From Hemibagrus wyckioides (taxonomy: Eukaryota; Chordata; Actinopteri; Siluriformes; Bagridae): a stretch of DNA of 64,000 nt. The notes beneath the pieces are model-generated. The model was not told where the DNA came from. It made no database searches and saw only the letters and a program-made list of their open reading frames with translations. Where the stretch lies: positions 8,888,001-8,952,000 of the forward strand of contig NC_080727.1 in assembly GCF_019097595.1 (NCBI RefSeq), given 5' to 3'. Within the stretch, counting starts at the first letter, position 1. Each line of letters opens with the position of its first letter. A program made the position numbers and the translations under genes. This document shows, in pieces, positions 11,759 to 26,823 of this stretch.

Positions 11759-12640
11759 TCTATTGTACTGTGGCATTGTAATGCAGCACACTGCTCGGCT
11801 AACCAGATCAGCTGTGTTAGATAAGGGCTGGACCCAGATAGCTAGCCAGTTAGCCTAGCTTACGGTAGCCTGTTACCACAGCGGTTAAGGCAATAGCAAT
11901 TACAGCAATCAGTGTTGCTTGTCTGGTTGCTAAATAATAGGCTTCTAGCAGAGTGCAGTGGGTTTTAAACCTCATGCCTTCACACAGAGTTGTGCAGTGG
12001 TTTGGAGCTCGAACACTACAAACCACTAAAGTGTAAGACTCGCTGTATCCTCCCCTAACCAATCAGTGCAGCCATGTGCTTCATTCATGTTTTAACATAA
12101 CCTGCTATCACCTAGTGTCACCTAGCAGCCCTAGCAGCAGTAATAGTAGCCTAGCAGAATTCAGTAGAATAGAATATTCTTTTTATTGCTTATTTTATTT
12201 CTTTTTATTTTTCATAAATATCACCTTTTACAAGTTTCACTAATCTGAAAGGTCTTCCATTTCAGCCTTGGTTAATCTAGCCAAAATCTAACCAGACACC
12301 CTTTTCCTGTTTCCTGTTGCAATAAAATTAATGCTGATATGTGGACCACTTTTATATTCAGAATCTAAGACTCAACCAAAGTTTAATGTGCATGTGTCTT
12401 CTGTTATCAGTAGCACGGAGGAAAAAATGCTTCATATTAGGAGAAAAAGGTGTGGAGGCTGCTGATTGGATGCTCGTCATTAAAAATCCGAAGTTAAAGC
12501 AGTCAGGTCTGTGTAGGATGCAGCTTTGATAATAAGAACATCTCTTCTGGGTGATTTTGTGTGTCTTCTTGAGAACTGAACTTGAACTTTAGTGGAGGTG
12601 AATGATGCAGAACGAAAAGACTGCAAAAGCATATTAAGAA

Positions 12641-12641
<1 letters not shown>
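11441..12641. other. Non-coding stretch with a (CA)n tract at 11727-11755
   Basis: Apart from the CA microsatellite I see no gene or identified repeat. Confidence 0.45.
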
Positions 12642-12676
<35 letters not shown>

Positions 12677-12838
12677 GTCTGTCTCTCTGTCTGTCTCTCT
12701 GCCTTTCTGTCTCTCTGTCTGTCTTGTTCTCTCTTTCTCTTTGGCTATCTTTTTTTGCTGTGTCTCTCTCTGTCTCTGTCTCTCTCTCCCTCTTCCCTTA
12801 ATCTCGGATTCTCTCTTTCTCTTTGGCTATCTTTTTTG

Positions 12839-12887
<49 letters not shown>

Positions 12888-13079
12888 GTCTATCTCTGCC
12901 TATCTGTCTCTTTGTCTGTCTTGCTCTCTCTTTTTATTTCTTTTTTGTGCTCTCTCTCTCTCTCTCTCTCTTCTTCGGTCTCTTTCTCTTACCACTTCTG
13001 TCTCTCTTTTCTCATTATTTCTGTCTCTTTCTGTCTGTCTTGCTCTCTCTTTCTCTCCATTTCTCTTTATCTTTTTTTT

Positions 13080-13117
<38 letters not shown>
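12642..13117 (+). repeat. 476-bp CT/TCTG pyrimidine tract leading into the first ptpra coding exon
   Basis: It is almost pure pyrimidine on the + strand, with CTCT, TCTG and CTTT blocks and a few interruptions. A word containing CTTTGGCTATCTTTTTTGCT recurs near 12740 and 12818. It ends directly in the CTCAG acceptor of the exon at 13120. All long open frames in it are Leu/Ser repeats with no coding meaning. Confidence 0.95.
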
Positions 13118-13119
<2 letters not shown>

Positions 13120-13198
13120 GGCAGTATGGCTCTGTGTCCCCTGCTCCTGTTGTTTGCCTTGGCCTCTGGTTGGGCCCAGCAACCCCCCGAGGTCTCAG
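13120..13198 (+). CDS. ptpra: ptpra coding exon 1 (start codon, signal peptide)
   Basis: ATG at 13126, six bases after the acceptor. It encodes [18 protein letters not shown], a clear signal peptide, then QPPEVS. The donor is CTCAG|GTAAG and the exon ends in phase 1. Confidence 0.93.
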
Positions 13199-16100
13199 GT
13201 AAGATTGTTTATGATATCTACCTCATCATGGAAGGGTTTTAATTAATGAAGACAACACAAGATAGGCCTTGCTTTTTATAGCGTCAGTGTTACATTAACA
13301 CACTAGTATTCTTGTAACTTTAGTTTCTCTATAGTTTAACCTTCAGCAGTAAATCCATTCATTTCTTCACTCAAGTCAAAACTTTTCAGAACTTCTGGCA
13401 GTAAAAGTTTAGATCTGAACTTCAGGAAGCAGCTGTGTGAACGTTATTAGCTCTGAAATGTTTATTTGTGTCACAGTTTTCTGAAAGTGGTATACAGAAA
13501 TGCAAAAAACAAGATCAGATCTCAAGCTTACAGTTTCTGAAGCTTTTAGCCAGCATAGTTTGTTTACAAAAATGTCACAGGGGCCCAAAAGCAGTAAAAT
13601 AATGTAAATTATCAGTAGTTAAACTACTTCCACAGCTTCACTTACTCTCCAGACAGTCTGTTCTACCTTCTTGAAACAGCGTGATGCCAGAATCTATTCC
13701 CTCAAGTTTCTACATCCAGATAAAAAAATGGTGTAGGATCAAGACGGTCCGAGGAACCGCATGAAAACCTTCAAAGTTTTGGGAGTCTTTTGAGTCATAG
13801 GAGACATCCCCAAGTTGAAGTGTATTGTCAGAAGCAAAAGGATGTATACACTTAAAAAAAAAAAAACCCTACCTATATGATGCTTTAGAAATATAATTCT
13901 TTAGCATTCATACCACAAAACATCCATTAGCATGCCTTCTTGTATAAGGCAGAACATGAGTTATTAGAGATGTAATATCATTTTAGAAGTTATGTAATAG
14001 TTGTCATTGTGTTACCTTGGTGTCATTAAAGCAAGCATTTTGATCTGTCTGGTTTATTCCTGCCATGGATCTTTTCCTACTTGGACTACTGTTACAGTCT
14101 ACTGAAAGAAAAATCGTGTTGTCTATATGCTTTTCTTGCTCCATTACCTCAGAGACTGATTAATCTATGACCTATTGGATCAGTATCAGGATGTATTTAT
14201 TAATAGAGGTTTCAAAGCACTTCTGAGGAGGGCATCTGCCAAATGCCGTAAATCGAAATGTACTGGAAGGTGCAGGTCCTAGTATGGTTCCTCCAGTACC
14301 AGTCGATCTGTGAAGTGCTGTCTGTGTTTATTCAGTTAAAATAGCAAGTTTGAAATTTTTTGAACCGGATTGAATCCAATTAATTACAATAATAATTCTG
14401 CAAGTACAATAAAAACATAATGATTTCTAAATATCAGTATATATTTTGAGGATGACTCACTTTTGCTCTCTATCTCTCGCTCTCTCAGATCAGAGTCAGA
14501 ATGTGACGCCCACACCTCTAATAATTCCTCCTCCCACAGCACACAACCTCACTCATGACCCCGCCCCTTCAGCCACAACCCCGCAAACCAAGCAACCTGT
14601 TGTTATTTCAACCGCGAAAGTACCAGGAAAGATGCCAGATCTAGGGGTCTCGGGGCCCTCTTCTACCAATATTCTGCCTCCCGACACCAATCATACCAGT
14701 GATCCGATCCCTGCGCCTACCACCGTTGGAGGAGGAGTGACGGAGAACAAAAGCATAACTTTACCTCCCCCAACCACGCCCGTTCCTTCTACAACTAAGG
14801 CCCCTTCTCCTACCGCCCTCTCCACCAATCCTGGTTCTTATAGTAACACGACCCCAAATGCGAGTCTTTCTCCTACTGTTAAACCCAGTATGACCACTAA
14901 GCTGCCTGAAATCAGCACAACACAGTTCACCAGCATTCCTCCAGGTGTGTGGTTATGGTTAGTTTTGAGTTACAGTTCAGATACAGTATTGGAGTTTATA
15001 GCACAATACATATCATCCTAGTTACCCTGATTTAAGTATCTAATTATTTCTAATCAATGTTTCTGATTTCTGTTTGTAAATAAGAGTCAATCTTACAATT
15101 GTTTTTCCACAGGTGGAGGTGGTGAAGGTAAAATCCCTCTAAGTGCCTTATTATTTTTAAAAAAAAATACACTTTAATACAGAGATACAGAGATGTTTGT
15201 ATTGATAATCGCATGATCCAAAAGTATATAGCATGATCTTCTCCCACTTCATGATTCATTTAGATTCATGAGTTTAGGGATTGATTAAAACGTTTCTCAG
15301 TACCTGCTTTTCTCTTCATCAAGTGGCAGTGGACGTCCACAGATCTCTGTAGTGACCGCCACTGACCCAGCATTTCTTATCTCATTTCTCATGACTCATC
15401 AAAGTCATCATGCTACTTGCCTTCTTTGGTGAAAAGACAAATCGGCCGATTAAACCAAAAAGAACCCTTTTGAATTTTCTATGAAATCTTTAGACGACAT
15501 CTTTGTTTTCGCCATGATGCACTAACACAAACACCAGATGTGAATTTAATTGTGTCCCATATGAGAAACTATACACTAGGCACGTACAATATGTACTTTA
15601 ATATCATCACAATATGTGGTATGAAGGGTCGTATAGTTATTATTAGTCCAGTCTTAGTCATATTTTTATTAATTCAGATGTATAAGCCATTTTCTAGATG
15701 ATGCAAATGATGTCATCGTGCTGAATACGGTACAGGGAGTTATAAAAATGCTGAAAAATAAACCACACAGCTATTTTAAAAGACATTTGTAAGACGCTGC
15801 GTCCGTCAGAGTGCTGTCGGCCATCTTGAAGACTTTCCTAATTCGGTGTCTGTGCACGGTAGCTTCGCCCTCTTTTACTCTACGTAAGCGTAGTTGTGAG
15901 GGTTGAGTGCATGAAGTGTGAAATATTCCACACTTGGTTGGTTCCACACCTAATCTCATTGATTTAAAACACCTGAATTTCACCTTTAAATTAACTGCTA
16001 ATCCTGGAGAATCTCACACTTTGGCCTCAAAGGCAGATGTGCAATATTTGATTATATTCTTCAATGAATATATAGCCAAGTATAATATTTTGTCTTGTTT

Positions 16101-19100
16101 TATAACACATATAATTGGGTTCTTTTTGTCTAATTTTAGAACTTCAGATGTTTTAGGTCATATTAATGCAGAAAAATATAAAGTTCTTAATGGTTCTCAA
16201 ACTTTAAGCACCTCTGTATATGTATAGATGTATATACACCGATCAAACATAACATTATGACCACCTGCCTAATATTGTGTTGGTCCCCATTTTGCTGCCC
16301 AAAACAGCCCTGACCCAATGAGGCATGGACTCAACTAGATCCCTTAAGGTGTGCTGTGGTATCTGGCACCAAGATGTTAGCAACAGATCCTTTAAATCCT
16401 ATAAGGCCCCACCTCTCAACGTACAGGACTTAAAGGATACTTTTGATAGATACTGACCACTGCACACCGGGAACACCCCACAAGTGCTGCAGTTTTGGAG
16501 ATGCTCTGATCCAGTCGTCTAGCCATCACAATCAAACTCGTTCAAATCCTCTTGTCAAACTCGTTCAAATCCTTACACTTGTCCATTTTTCCTGCTTCTA
16601 ACACATCAACTTTGAGGACAAAATGTTCACTTACTGCCTAATATATCCCACCCACTAACAGGTGCCATGATGAGGAGATCATCAGTGTTATTCACGTCAC
16701 CTCTCAGTGCTCATAATGTTATGCCTGATCGGTGTAGTATATATTGCTTGCTTATAAAACATACTCTGTGATGTAAACAATCCAGTTAACTTGTCTTTTT
16801 TTCTGTTCTTCTTGAACCTGTTTATCACTTAATCCTCCTCAAATCAAGATACAGCAATCATTGCTGTGACGGTGGCCTTATCGTCTCTGCTGGTCATCAT
16901 CTTCATCATCATCGTCCTCTACATGCTCAGGTCAGGCGATAGACATAGACACACACACACCAACAATGTATGAAATAAATTTATATGTGCTCATCTGCCA
17001 GGTGCTCTTGAAGCATTATGTCTACGGATGTTTGTGCAGTTAATGGTTAAGGATCCTGCAGCAGTGTTTTTTCTGGCAGTCAGTCATCACTTTTAAGCTC
17101 TCACAACCTTCCGGCCATTACCAACGATTACCTCTATCATTCCAGCTCCTCTGCATTCTTTTCTTTTCTCTTGGGCACATGCTGAGTTAAAGCTCAATTG
17201 TGAATCATATTTTTATTTCTATGACTGTGTTGTAACAGGTTTAAGAAGTACAAGCAGGCAGGAAGCCACTCGAACTCCTTCAGACTGACCAATGGCAGGA
17301 CGGATGACACAGGTGTGTCTCTGTCTGTGTGTGTGTGAGAGATTTTACATGGCTGTTTTCTAAGGAAGTCACATTTGGAAGTTTGGTTGTCACATTTAAT
17401 CAAGCATAGTTTTAAATGAAGAGTTATTACTTTCTCTGTCCTGACACACAGCACCAGTGTATCAGTGACCAAACGGACGCGTTTCCTCGTCCATCTATCT
17501 CCGCTAAACAAATTAGTGTTGTCTCAAATTGCTTACTTATCACCTGTTCCAGGCCGTTATTGTGTAACTGGTTTTTCCTTTACAGTCAGGGTTAGACTTT
17601 TAAAAAGCTGAAAAGGATAAAAATGCCCTTATTTACCACTGAATAATATTTACCAGTATAAAAACATAGAAAAACCCATAAAGTTTAAATTAAAGTTACT
17701 ATTTTATCCCTAATGAGCAAGCCTGAGGCAAAGGTAGCAAGGAAAAACTCCCTGAGACGATATGAGGAAGAAACCTTTAGAGGAACCAGACTCAGAAAGG
17801 GAACCCATCCTCATTTGGGTGACATTTTGGTTATCCGTTGTTACTTTTACAGCTATAGACTCTCTGAGAGGTCAAGGACCCTAACGCTTAGACATATTAG
17901 CAAGGAAAAAAACTATCAGGTGTCCAGTTATTCATGATGGGGAAAATCCGTGAGATTCCTAAACCACGTGAAGAATCAGGGTGAATTCGGTTCATCGTTT
18001 ACAAACTGACAGCTCATCTGACTCTAATAAATTCACTGGACTGCTTTCATGCAGTGGTTTGTCTGATGTTCCCAGTATATAATCTCTGTACTTAGCACTG
18101 TGTTATTCTCATGCACTGCTACTTTCAGCAGAGATCAAATAAACATTTCTTGGAGTAATTCTCATACCAGAGTTTCACTGGGAAATAAACACATGATTGG
18201 TGAGAACCTGACCAGAATGAACCTCTGGGGCTGTTTCTGTTTTATGTAAATTAGAAATGTTATCTGGATGAATATAGGCATCATTTTGATGCATATGATG
18301 AGATCAAAGATTAATGTTCCAAAAATAACATGTAAAGCGTTATAAAGAGAAGTGTGAAAGTATGTTTAAAATAGATGAATGTGTCTATATGCAGGCATGG
18401 TGGAGCACAGCAGGTAGCATTGCAGCCTCATATCCCCAGGGTCCCGGTTTTAGACTCAGTTTAGGTTACTGCCTCTGTGGTGATTTGCATATTGTTCCCT
18501 GTGTTCTCAGTATACTCCCGAGTTTCTTCCGGGTTCTCTGGTGTCCTCACACCTTCCAGAAACAGGCGGGTGGACTGGCAAGGCTAAATTGCCCTTAGGT
18601 GTTGATGACTGTGTGTGTAAGAGAGAGAGATGTGTGCCTTTTTTAATTGTACTCTAGTGCCCACTACTGGACAGTTTGTTAACTGTGATTACAAGATTTA
18701 CGAAGGCAGTGATTTATGTGTTAATTTAGTACATGTGCATTAGTGTATGTTAATTAATGTGCTGTGTAGCTGATTTACACTCATTGTTTCCTGAAGATGT
18801 CTAGAGATAATTATATATTTCTCTTTTCCTGTTTCTTTCACTCCTCTTCCTTTCCTTTTCCTTCCTGTCCGATCTCGCAGAGCTTCAGAGCGTGCCACTA
18901 TTGGCCCGCTCGCCCAGCACAAACAGGAAGTATCCGCCACTTCCAGTGGACAAGCTCGAGGAGGAAATGAACCGTCGCATGGCCGATGACAATAAACTCT
19001 TCCGGGAGGAATTCAATGTAAATATGTGTAATGCACTGTCTAACAGGTGCTGTTGTGCTATAAGATGAGTCATTGTGCCTTTGCTTTCATTATCTGGAAT

Positions 19101-22100
19101 ATTTCTAGCATATTGAAACATTTCCGTGTAGAGCAGGATGTATGATGGGTAACTGGTTATATATCTGTTAGTGAGACATCTTAAAAGTTGCCAAATGTTG
19201 GCATGAATCAGTCTGCTATGAGCAACAACATGGTGTCATCAAACCAACACAGTCAGTCACAGAGCCCTAAACATACCCTTGATACATTGCAGCCAATAAT
19301 TTCATTAGTCACTCACTCTATAATCACAATGAATATTTATACAGTCACTTTTATTACGGTAGGCTTTTAGCCTTTAGTGTTTCCATTCAGGTTTTCTTGG
19401 AGGAAAGTTTAAATGTAGAAACCTCAGTTCAATGTCATGCAGGTGTCCATTTCATACACTGACCTTTTGTCTCATAAACAAGTGCAGATGCTGTATTCTT
19501 TTTTGCATTATTACGTATAGTTTATTTGTTAGATAATGCATTTCTGCAAATTCACTTTCTGGTAGTTAAAGTGCTGGATCGCAGATTGGTTCTTAGCCCA
19601 TTCCATCCATGACATCTGACTGGTTTGCTGTGCTTCTTCCCTGCAGGCGTTGCCAGTTTGCCCAATCCAGGCCTCATGTGATGCCGCCTCCAAAGAGGAG
19701 AACAAGGAAAAGAACCGCTACGTCAACATTCTACCCTGTGAGTTAGCATGAGCTACCTGAAACGCAGTCATATGAGAGGATGCAAAAGTTCCCTGTAGAT
19801 ACAGTACTTGGTCTAATGCGCCTCTGTAAAAATGGCAGGTTTTTGTGATGTAAAAACGGAAAAGCAAGATAAATCATATCAGAAGTTTCTCCACCCTTCT
19901 GTAACATTCTAGGTTACAATAGCCTGGTTGCATAAAAGTGCACACCCTTGTGTTCAGGATGAACCAATCATATTCAATGTCATGTTTATAAGTAATTGTC
20001 AAGTCAAGAGGCTTTTATTGTGGTTTTGACTCTATAAAGCTGATGCAGTACACACAGTGAACTGGAACAATATTCCTGTAGGACCCTGGTGATATCATAT
20101 AGCTGTCATCAATGAAATGATTCAGACTATCTCCAAATAAAGATCAGCTGTTTTTGTAAGAGTTTCATCCGATTCCTGATGCCATGGTCGACAGAGCTTA
20201 CAAAGCATGCATGGCATCTCACTTGTTGAAATCGATGAGGAGAGGCGTATAAGAGAATTTCCAAATCATTAAATGTACCATGGAACACTGGAAAGGCCAT
20301 CAACAACACCTAGAGAAAATGGAGCACCACAGAGCAGGATGTCCCTCCAAAATTTATAATAGGACAACAGACGGAAACTTACCAGGAAGGTAGCTAAAGG
20401 ACAGTAAAGAAGGTGCAGGAATATGACGTACTGATTATTCTCAACAAATTTTTTTTACCTTACAGAAAGCTTTTTTATATCCATTATATAGGATCTGTGG
20501 AGTTTTCTTTCCATTCAGCTCATAGATTTATTTCTATAACTGTATTTATATGTATTAAACACTTCGGTGTTGTTTTAACCGTTTTCCTGTGTATATTCAC
20601 AGCTGTAGTTATTTAGTATAACCTGTACTTTGAAAGAACAGAAAACCTTATTACTCTAAACTCATTTGTAATAGAGAGTCTATGGGCAGATGGTAAATTA
20701 CACTAAAAAACTCTTAATGTTTTAAATTTCTAATGCAAATTCCAAAAACGTTTACACTTGAACAATACGTCTCTTTGGATAAGAGATATAAGAAAGTTTT
20801 TATTCACTGCTGGAACAATACAGTAAGCAGGAACCAGAATTACTTACACATTTCCCTGACATCAGCCATTGTCCTTATCCCTGAAAGGGCAAATTACAGA
20901 TTTAGAGCTCAACTTGTCATACTTTTGTCTGAAAAATCCAAGTAGGTGTTACGGAAATGTTACATATAAACACACATCGGTCAGCAGACAATTGTGATTA
21001 GACTTCTATTGTAAGTGAGTTTCCAGCAAGCAAGACTTCTCTGCTTATCTCTGTGCAGGGAAGCGAGTTAAAAATGCAACATTTTATAAAGTAGTGTTTT
21101 GCGAAAGCATAGAAAATGCTGACTCTGTAACAACAATGCTATAGTTGCTATTATTTCCACTGTTATTATGCTCTTCTGAACATCATATTCTCTCTCTCTC
21201 GCTCTCGCTCTCGTTCTTTCCTTTCAGATGATCACTCCAGGGTCCATCTCTCCCCTCTAGAGGGCGTCCCAGACTCAGATTTCATCAACGCTTCTTACAT
21301 TAATGTGAGTTTGAAGCACCAGGTTTCACTCTAAATGTGTCTAATGAGAGAAAACTAATGCATTCTCTTTTTCTCTGTCTGTACAGGGCTATCAGGAGAA
21401 GAACAAATTTATAGCTGCCCAAGGTAAATACAAATGAATCAAAAAAAAAAATTTGCGAGGAACAAATTTTTATTGAAAAGATCAGGACTATCTTTACTAT
21501 TATTTTTAACAGTGAGGTACAGTCAGCTGGAGCTCTTGGGTGTATTGTGAAATGTATGTGTGTGCGTGTGTAAGGGCCGAAAGAGGAGACGGTGAACGAC
21601 TTCTGGAGAATGATCTGGGAGCAGAACACTGCCACCATCGTCATGGTGACCAACCTGAAGGAGAGGAAGGAGGTACACTGACTATCTGAATACAGCCATA
21701 GGCAATAAATAAAATAAAAAGTAAATAAAAATAGCAAGTATGGGTATTTAATTCCCATCTATATGTGTGTCTACAGGTAGTTTTCTTTGTTGAAAATCAT
21801 TTTAAAAGCTTGCATTTATTCTAATGATCTAAGTCAGAAAAAATACAAATGAAGGGTTCCCGTGCCAGGTTGTTGTGCGGACCCTCACACACGTAGGGAG
21901 CAGCCGAAAGATCAACAACAAGCCTTGAAGAATTACTCACCTTAAATTACTGAAACAGTCCATTTACTCTTCCATGATGAAAGGGCAAAGTTAATTCAAA
22001 TCATATTTGCATATTAAAGCATTAGCATTGCTGCACACTGACAGTTTAATTAATCAAATTAATCAAATGTCTTTAAAGTAAAAAGAGAGACTGTGTTAAT

Positions 22101-25100
22101 GTGGTAATTATTTAGGCAATTTAGAAAACTCATGTCAGACATTGTTATGGAAACAGTTTAGAGTTGTGAATTATTGTAATTAGAGTCAAGTACTGATAAA
22201 TGATGATAATTACATGATTATAATAATGATAATTAAAATGATGATTCTGAGAACAACACTAATGGCTGTGTCTGGTGCGTTTCAGTGTAAGTGTGCTCAG
22301 TACTGGCCGGATCAGGGCTGCTGGACGTATGGGAACATCCGTGTTTCTGTGGAGGACATGACCGTGCTGGTGGACTACACCATACGCAAGTTCTGCATTC
22401 AGCAGGTATTGGACCTGAATAACTCAATCCTTACTGGTTCAAACATGTTTCCATACAGCAGAAGACTAAACGCTTCCTTTATTGTTTTGTAGATGTCAAC
22501 CAGGCCATTTAGATAGTCCAGTGAAACAGGGTGTTGCCTTTGTAGTTAAAGTCCTATCTTTCTACTTCCTGGAAATAAAAAGATTAAACTAACCCATGAT
22601 TCCAACTTGATGCAAATGAACTTTTCACCATTTACAGTCCCCTCTGAAAGTAATGGAAAGGCAAAGCCAATTCTGAATAACTCATTTTGTTGCATGCAGT
22701 AACTGCATCAACTCGCTTGACCTACTGACTGCACTCTCCCTCTGTGATGCTTTTCCAGGCTTGTACTGCAGCTTCTTTCAGCATGTGTTTGTTTTGAGGG
22801 GTTTCTCTCTTCAGTCTCCTCTTCAGGAGATGAAATGCTTCTCAGTTGGGTTAAGGCCTGGTGATTGACTTGGCCAGTCTAAAACCTTCCTGTGATGTCA
22901 CAGACTTGTATTTGGATAGAAATACAGCTCTCACAATATTTCTGTTATCAGCTGCTATTGTTTTCCCTGGCCGACCTGTCCAGTGCCTTCTTGTTAGCAG
23001 TTTCCTTTTCCAGACATTTCAAACTGTTGTACTGCTATGATGCTTAACATAGCTAGATGTAATTACAAGAAAAGGAAATTCTTTCTGAAATATTCTCATA
23101 GTCACCTTTAATCCCAGACTTTAATGTCTTCAGTGTAATGCAAAAACAAAGAACTGGCCTTGTCTTTCCATTCATTTCGGAGGGGAATGTCTATCCCTCT
23201 ATTCCAGGTAGTTTATTATAACTCTGTGATCCGTATTTCCCCCTTTATACAGTATAGCTGGTGCGACATGAGGTGGTATCTTCAGTAAATGTAGTCAAAT
23301 AATTAGTATTTCTTTCATCTGTTTTTGTGTGGAGGTCTAGTTATGGTTCCTGTAAAGCACACAAGCTCAGTCGTGAAAATGTCTCGGAATAGTGGCCATG
23401 TTTTTAACTGATTTAAACTTCTTGAACCTGGCTCTGTAGTGCGGAGAGTTAGTCATGTGCAGTTTCTGACACAGCATACATGCCGTTAATCCAAAACCTT
23501 TCTCCTCTCACGTTTCTGTGTCTGTAGGTGGGGGATGTATCAGGGAAGAAGCCCCAGAGGCTGGTGACTCAGTTCCATTTCACCAGCTGGCCAGATTTTG
23601 GTGTGCCCTTTACCCCCATTGGAATGCTTAAGTTCCTTAAAAAGGTTAAAGCGTGCAACCCACAGTATGCTGGGCCCATAGTGGTGCACTGCAGGTGCTT
23701 TTTTCTTTTTTCTCTCTCTCTCTTTAGTATCCCACATATCCCATGTGTTTTTTTGTCACTCGGCAGTGAAACATCAGATTAACATTAGTATGTGATATAT
23801 TAATGAAGGTATAGTAAATTCAAGTTCTCTTGTGAGAGAGACACCTGAAAAACTCTGGACCTTGAATATGTTCAAAAGTCTATTACAAAAGGTCAGCTGC
23901 AGTAACAATATTAATATTAAATTGACCGAGGCTCACTTAAACCGAGTCCAGTCCAATCTGAAGCAACAAGATTGTTTATCCTCAATCATACATTAAATCA
24001 TGTTTAATCTATTTATCTATTAATTATTCTTGCAACTGGAATTTGTTTGTATGAAATGTGCAGAAAATACAGTTCTACATTTAAAACAATGTTGAACATT
24101 TAAGCTATTTAAAAAAACATGTTGCTCTCTGCCTTATGGACATGTTAAGATGTCTAAGAGCTTATCAGTACCAAAAGGTTGCAACATGCTATTCTTCATT
24201 GTAAATTGGATTCCTTGTAATCTGCATGTAAGCACAGTGGACTGCAGAGGTTATGCTGCATGACAGACAGTTCCTTCTAAATGGATTGAATTTATTCAGG
24301 GCTATTACAGTGTTTACACATAAACACGGTCGCTGAAGCTTAAATACTAACACATTCAGAAATCTACATTTGTTGTTGCATTGACATGCATCCTCTTGTC
24401 CCCTATTCACTTGTAGTGTTCTAATAAGTCTGTTCATACATTTATCATCATTGTTAGTCATTTCATTTGCAGTAAGTTCTATTATTATTCTGTCCGTCTC
24501 TCTTAGCGCGGGTGTCGGGAGGACGGGGACCTTCATCGTAATCGATGCGATGTTGGACATGATGGCTGCCGAGAGGAAGGTGGATGTGTTCGGCTTCGTC
24601 ACAAGGATCCGAGCCCAGCGGTGCCAGATGGTCCAGACCGATGTTAGTCAAGTTCACACACTCTAACAGTGTTCACCTCCCACACACTAACATCTTTGTA
24701 CTACCACTGTAATACTTTATGTACTACCACTCCAAGTGTTTATATATATACACTTGGAGGGTTTTTTTTTTTGTATCATGGATGCTGAGTAGATATTCCT
24801 TATAACAAAGACTATTTAAATTGTCATATGGCGCGTTCTGTCTACCTCACCCTAATACTTTAAGCTCAGTCCACCTGTCTCACTGACTTTTATTTGTATA
24901 GATATCTGATTTTGAATCATGCTTTAAGCATTCCAGCTTTAACCCTGCACTATTCCAAAAACCTCCTGCATAAATGAGTGATCCAGTACACTTTAATCAC
25001 AGATCTGTCCCAAATGAATAATTATTCACGCTGACTGTAGTTTGTAATATTGGCATTTTAGCACAGTGGCCTTACAGTGTACAGGCATAAATCTATGAAA

Positions 25101-25970
25101 TCATACAGGTCTCAGAATCATGTATGTAAGAGTCAAAACCTCTTAAATGCAAATTTTTGATCTGTGTTTTCATATTATAAAGAGACTAATGTTGCTGTGT
25201 GTGTGCAAAGTGCCATCCTCATCACTGATAACACAATACATCTGTTTGAATGTATTTCTTGAGACTGTATAAAGTTTTAATATAAATTTTGGATATAAAG
25301 ATATTTGCATCCAGAGCAACTTGCCTACATCTTATTGATCCAACTGAGCAGTTAAGGGACATGTTCAGGGGCCCAGGGGTAGCAGTCTGGCTGTGGTGGG
25401 ATTTAAACACAACCTTCTGAGCAGTAGTTACACATCTTCACCACTGGCTTGCAACTCTTATGGGTTTGTGGTATTTCCCAGTTACTCATACTAATACTTA
25501 AATGCTTTTTGAACACAAATGAAGACCATGAAGATAAATCCTATACCAACACTGTGAGTCAGGGTAGTAAGAGGTTCATTGCTAATAAATTCAGCTGTTT
25601 CACTTTTAAAGGCCAACCTGTTCCTAACACTCTTTTAAATGTAGCTCTAGGTCGTTACAGTGGCATTATTATAAGCCCAAGCTTTCACACAAGAATATCT
25701 GAAAGCTTTAACCATATGTTCTCTTTTGTTCTGTCTCTCTTCCGCAGATGCAGTACGTATTTATTTTCCAGGCTCTGTTGGAACACTACCTGTATGGAGA
25801 CACAGAGCTGGAGGTTACCTCTCTAGAGTCTCACCTGGCCAAACTCTACACTCCTTTACCAGGAGCTGGTTGTGGTGGACTGGAGGCAGAGTTTAAGGTT
25901 GGTGTGACCCAACAAGGGGCAAAAGTTTGTGATGCCGTTCATACGAGGAACCAAACACACCACAGCAACT

Positions 25971-26062
<92 letters not shown>

Positions 26063-26092
26063 TCGTATTTCTTTCTTTCTTTCTTTCGTATT

Positions 26093-26128
<36 letters not shown>

Positions 26129-26399
26129 TCGTATTTCTTTCTTTCGTATTTCTTTCTTTCTTTCGTATTTATTTCTTTCTTTCGTATTTCTTTCTTTCTT
26201 TCTTTCGTATTTCTTTCTTTCTTTCTTTCGTATTTCTTTATTTCTTTCTTTCGTATTTATTTCTTTCTTTCGTATTTATTTCTTTCTTTCGTATTTCTTT
26301 CTTTCTTTCGTATTTCTTTATTTCTTTCGTATTTCTTTCGTATTTATTTCTTTCTTTCGTATTTCTTTCTTTCTTTCGTTTTCTTTCTTTCTTTCGTTT

Positions 26400-26443
<44 letters not shown>

Positions 26444-26589
26444 TCGTATTTCTTTTTCTTTCTTTCTTTCTTTCTTTCGTATTTCTTTCTTTCTTTCGTA
26501 TTTATTTCTTTCTTTCGTATTTCTTTCTTTCGTATTTCTTTCTTTCGTATTTCTTTCTTTCTTTCGTATTTCTTTCTTTCTTTCGTATT

Positions 26590-26625
<36 letters not shown>

Positions 26626-26702
26626 TCGTATTTCTTTCGTATTTCTTTCGTATTTATTTCTTTCTTTCGTATTTCTTTCTTTCTTTCTTTCTTTCTTTCT
26701 TT

Positions 26703-26766
<64 letters not shown>

Positions 26767-26772
26767 TCGTTT

Positions 26773-26823
<51 letters not shown>

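Noticed and set aside
12741..13246. Overlapping Leu/Ser/Cys-rich frames before the ptpra start
   Set aside because: CT/TCTG repeat; the only coding part is the exon at 13126-13198.
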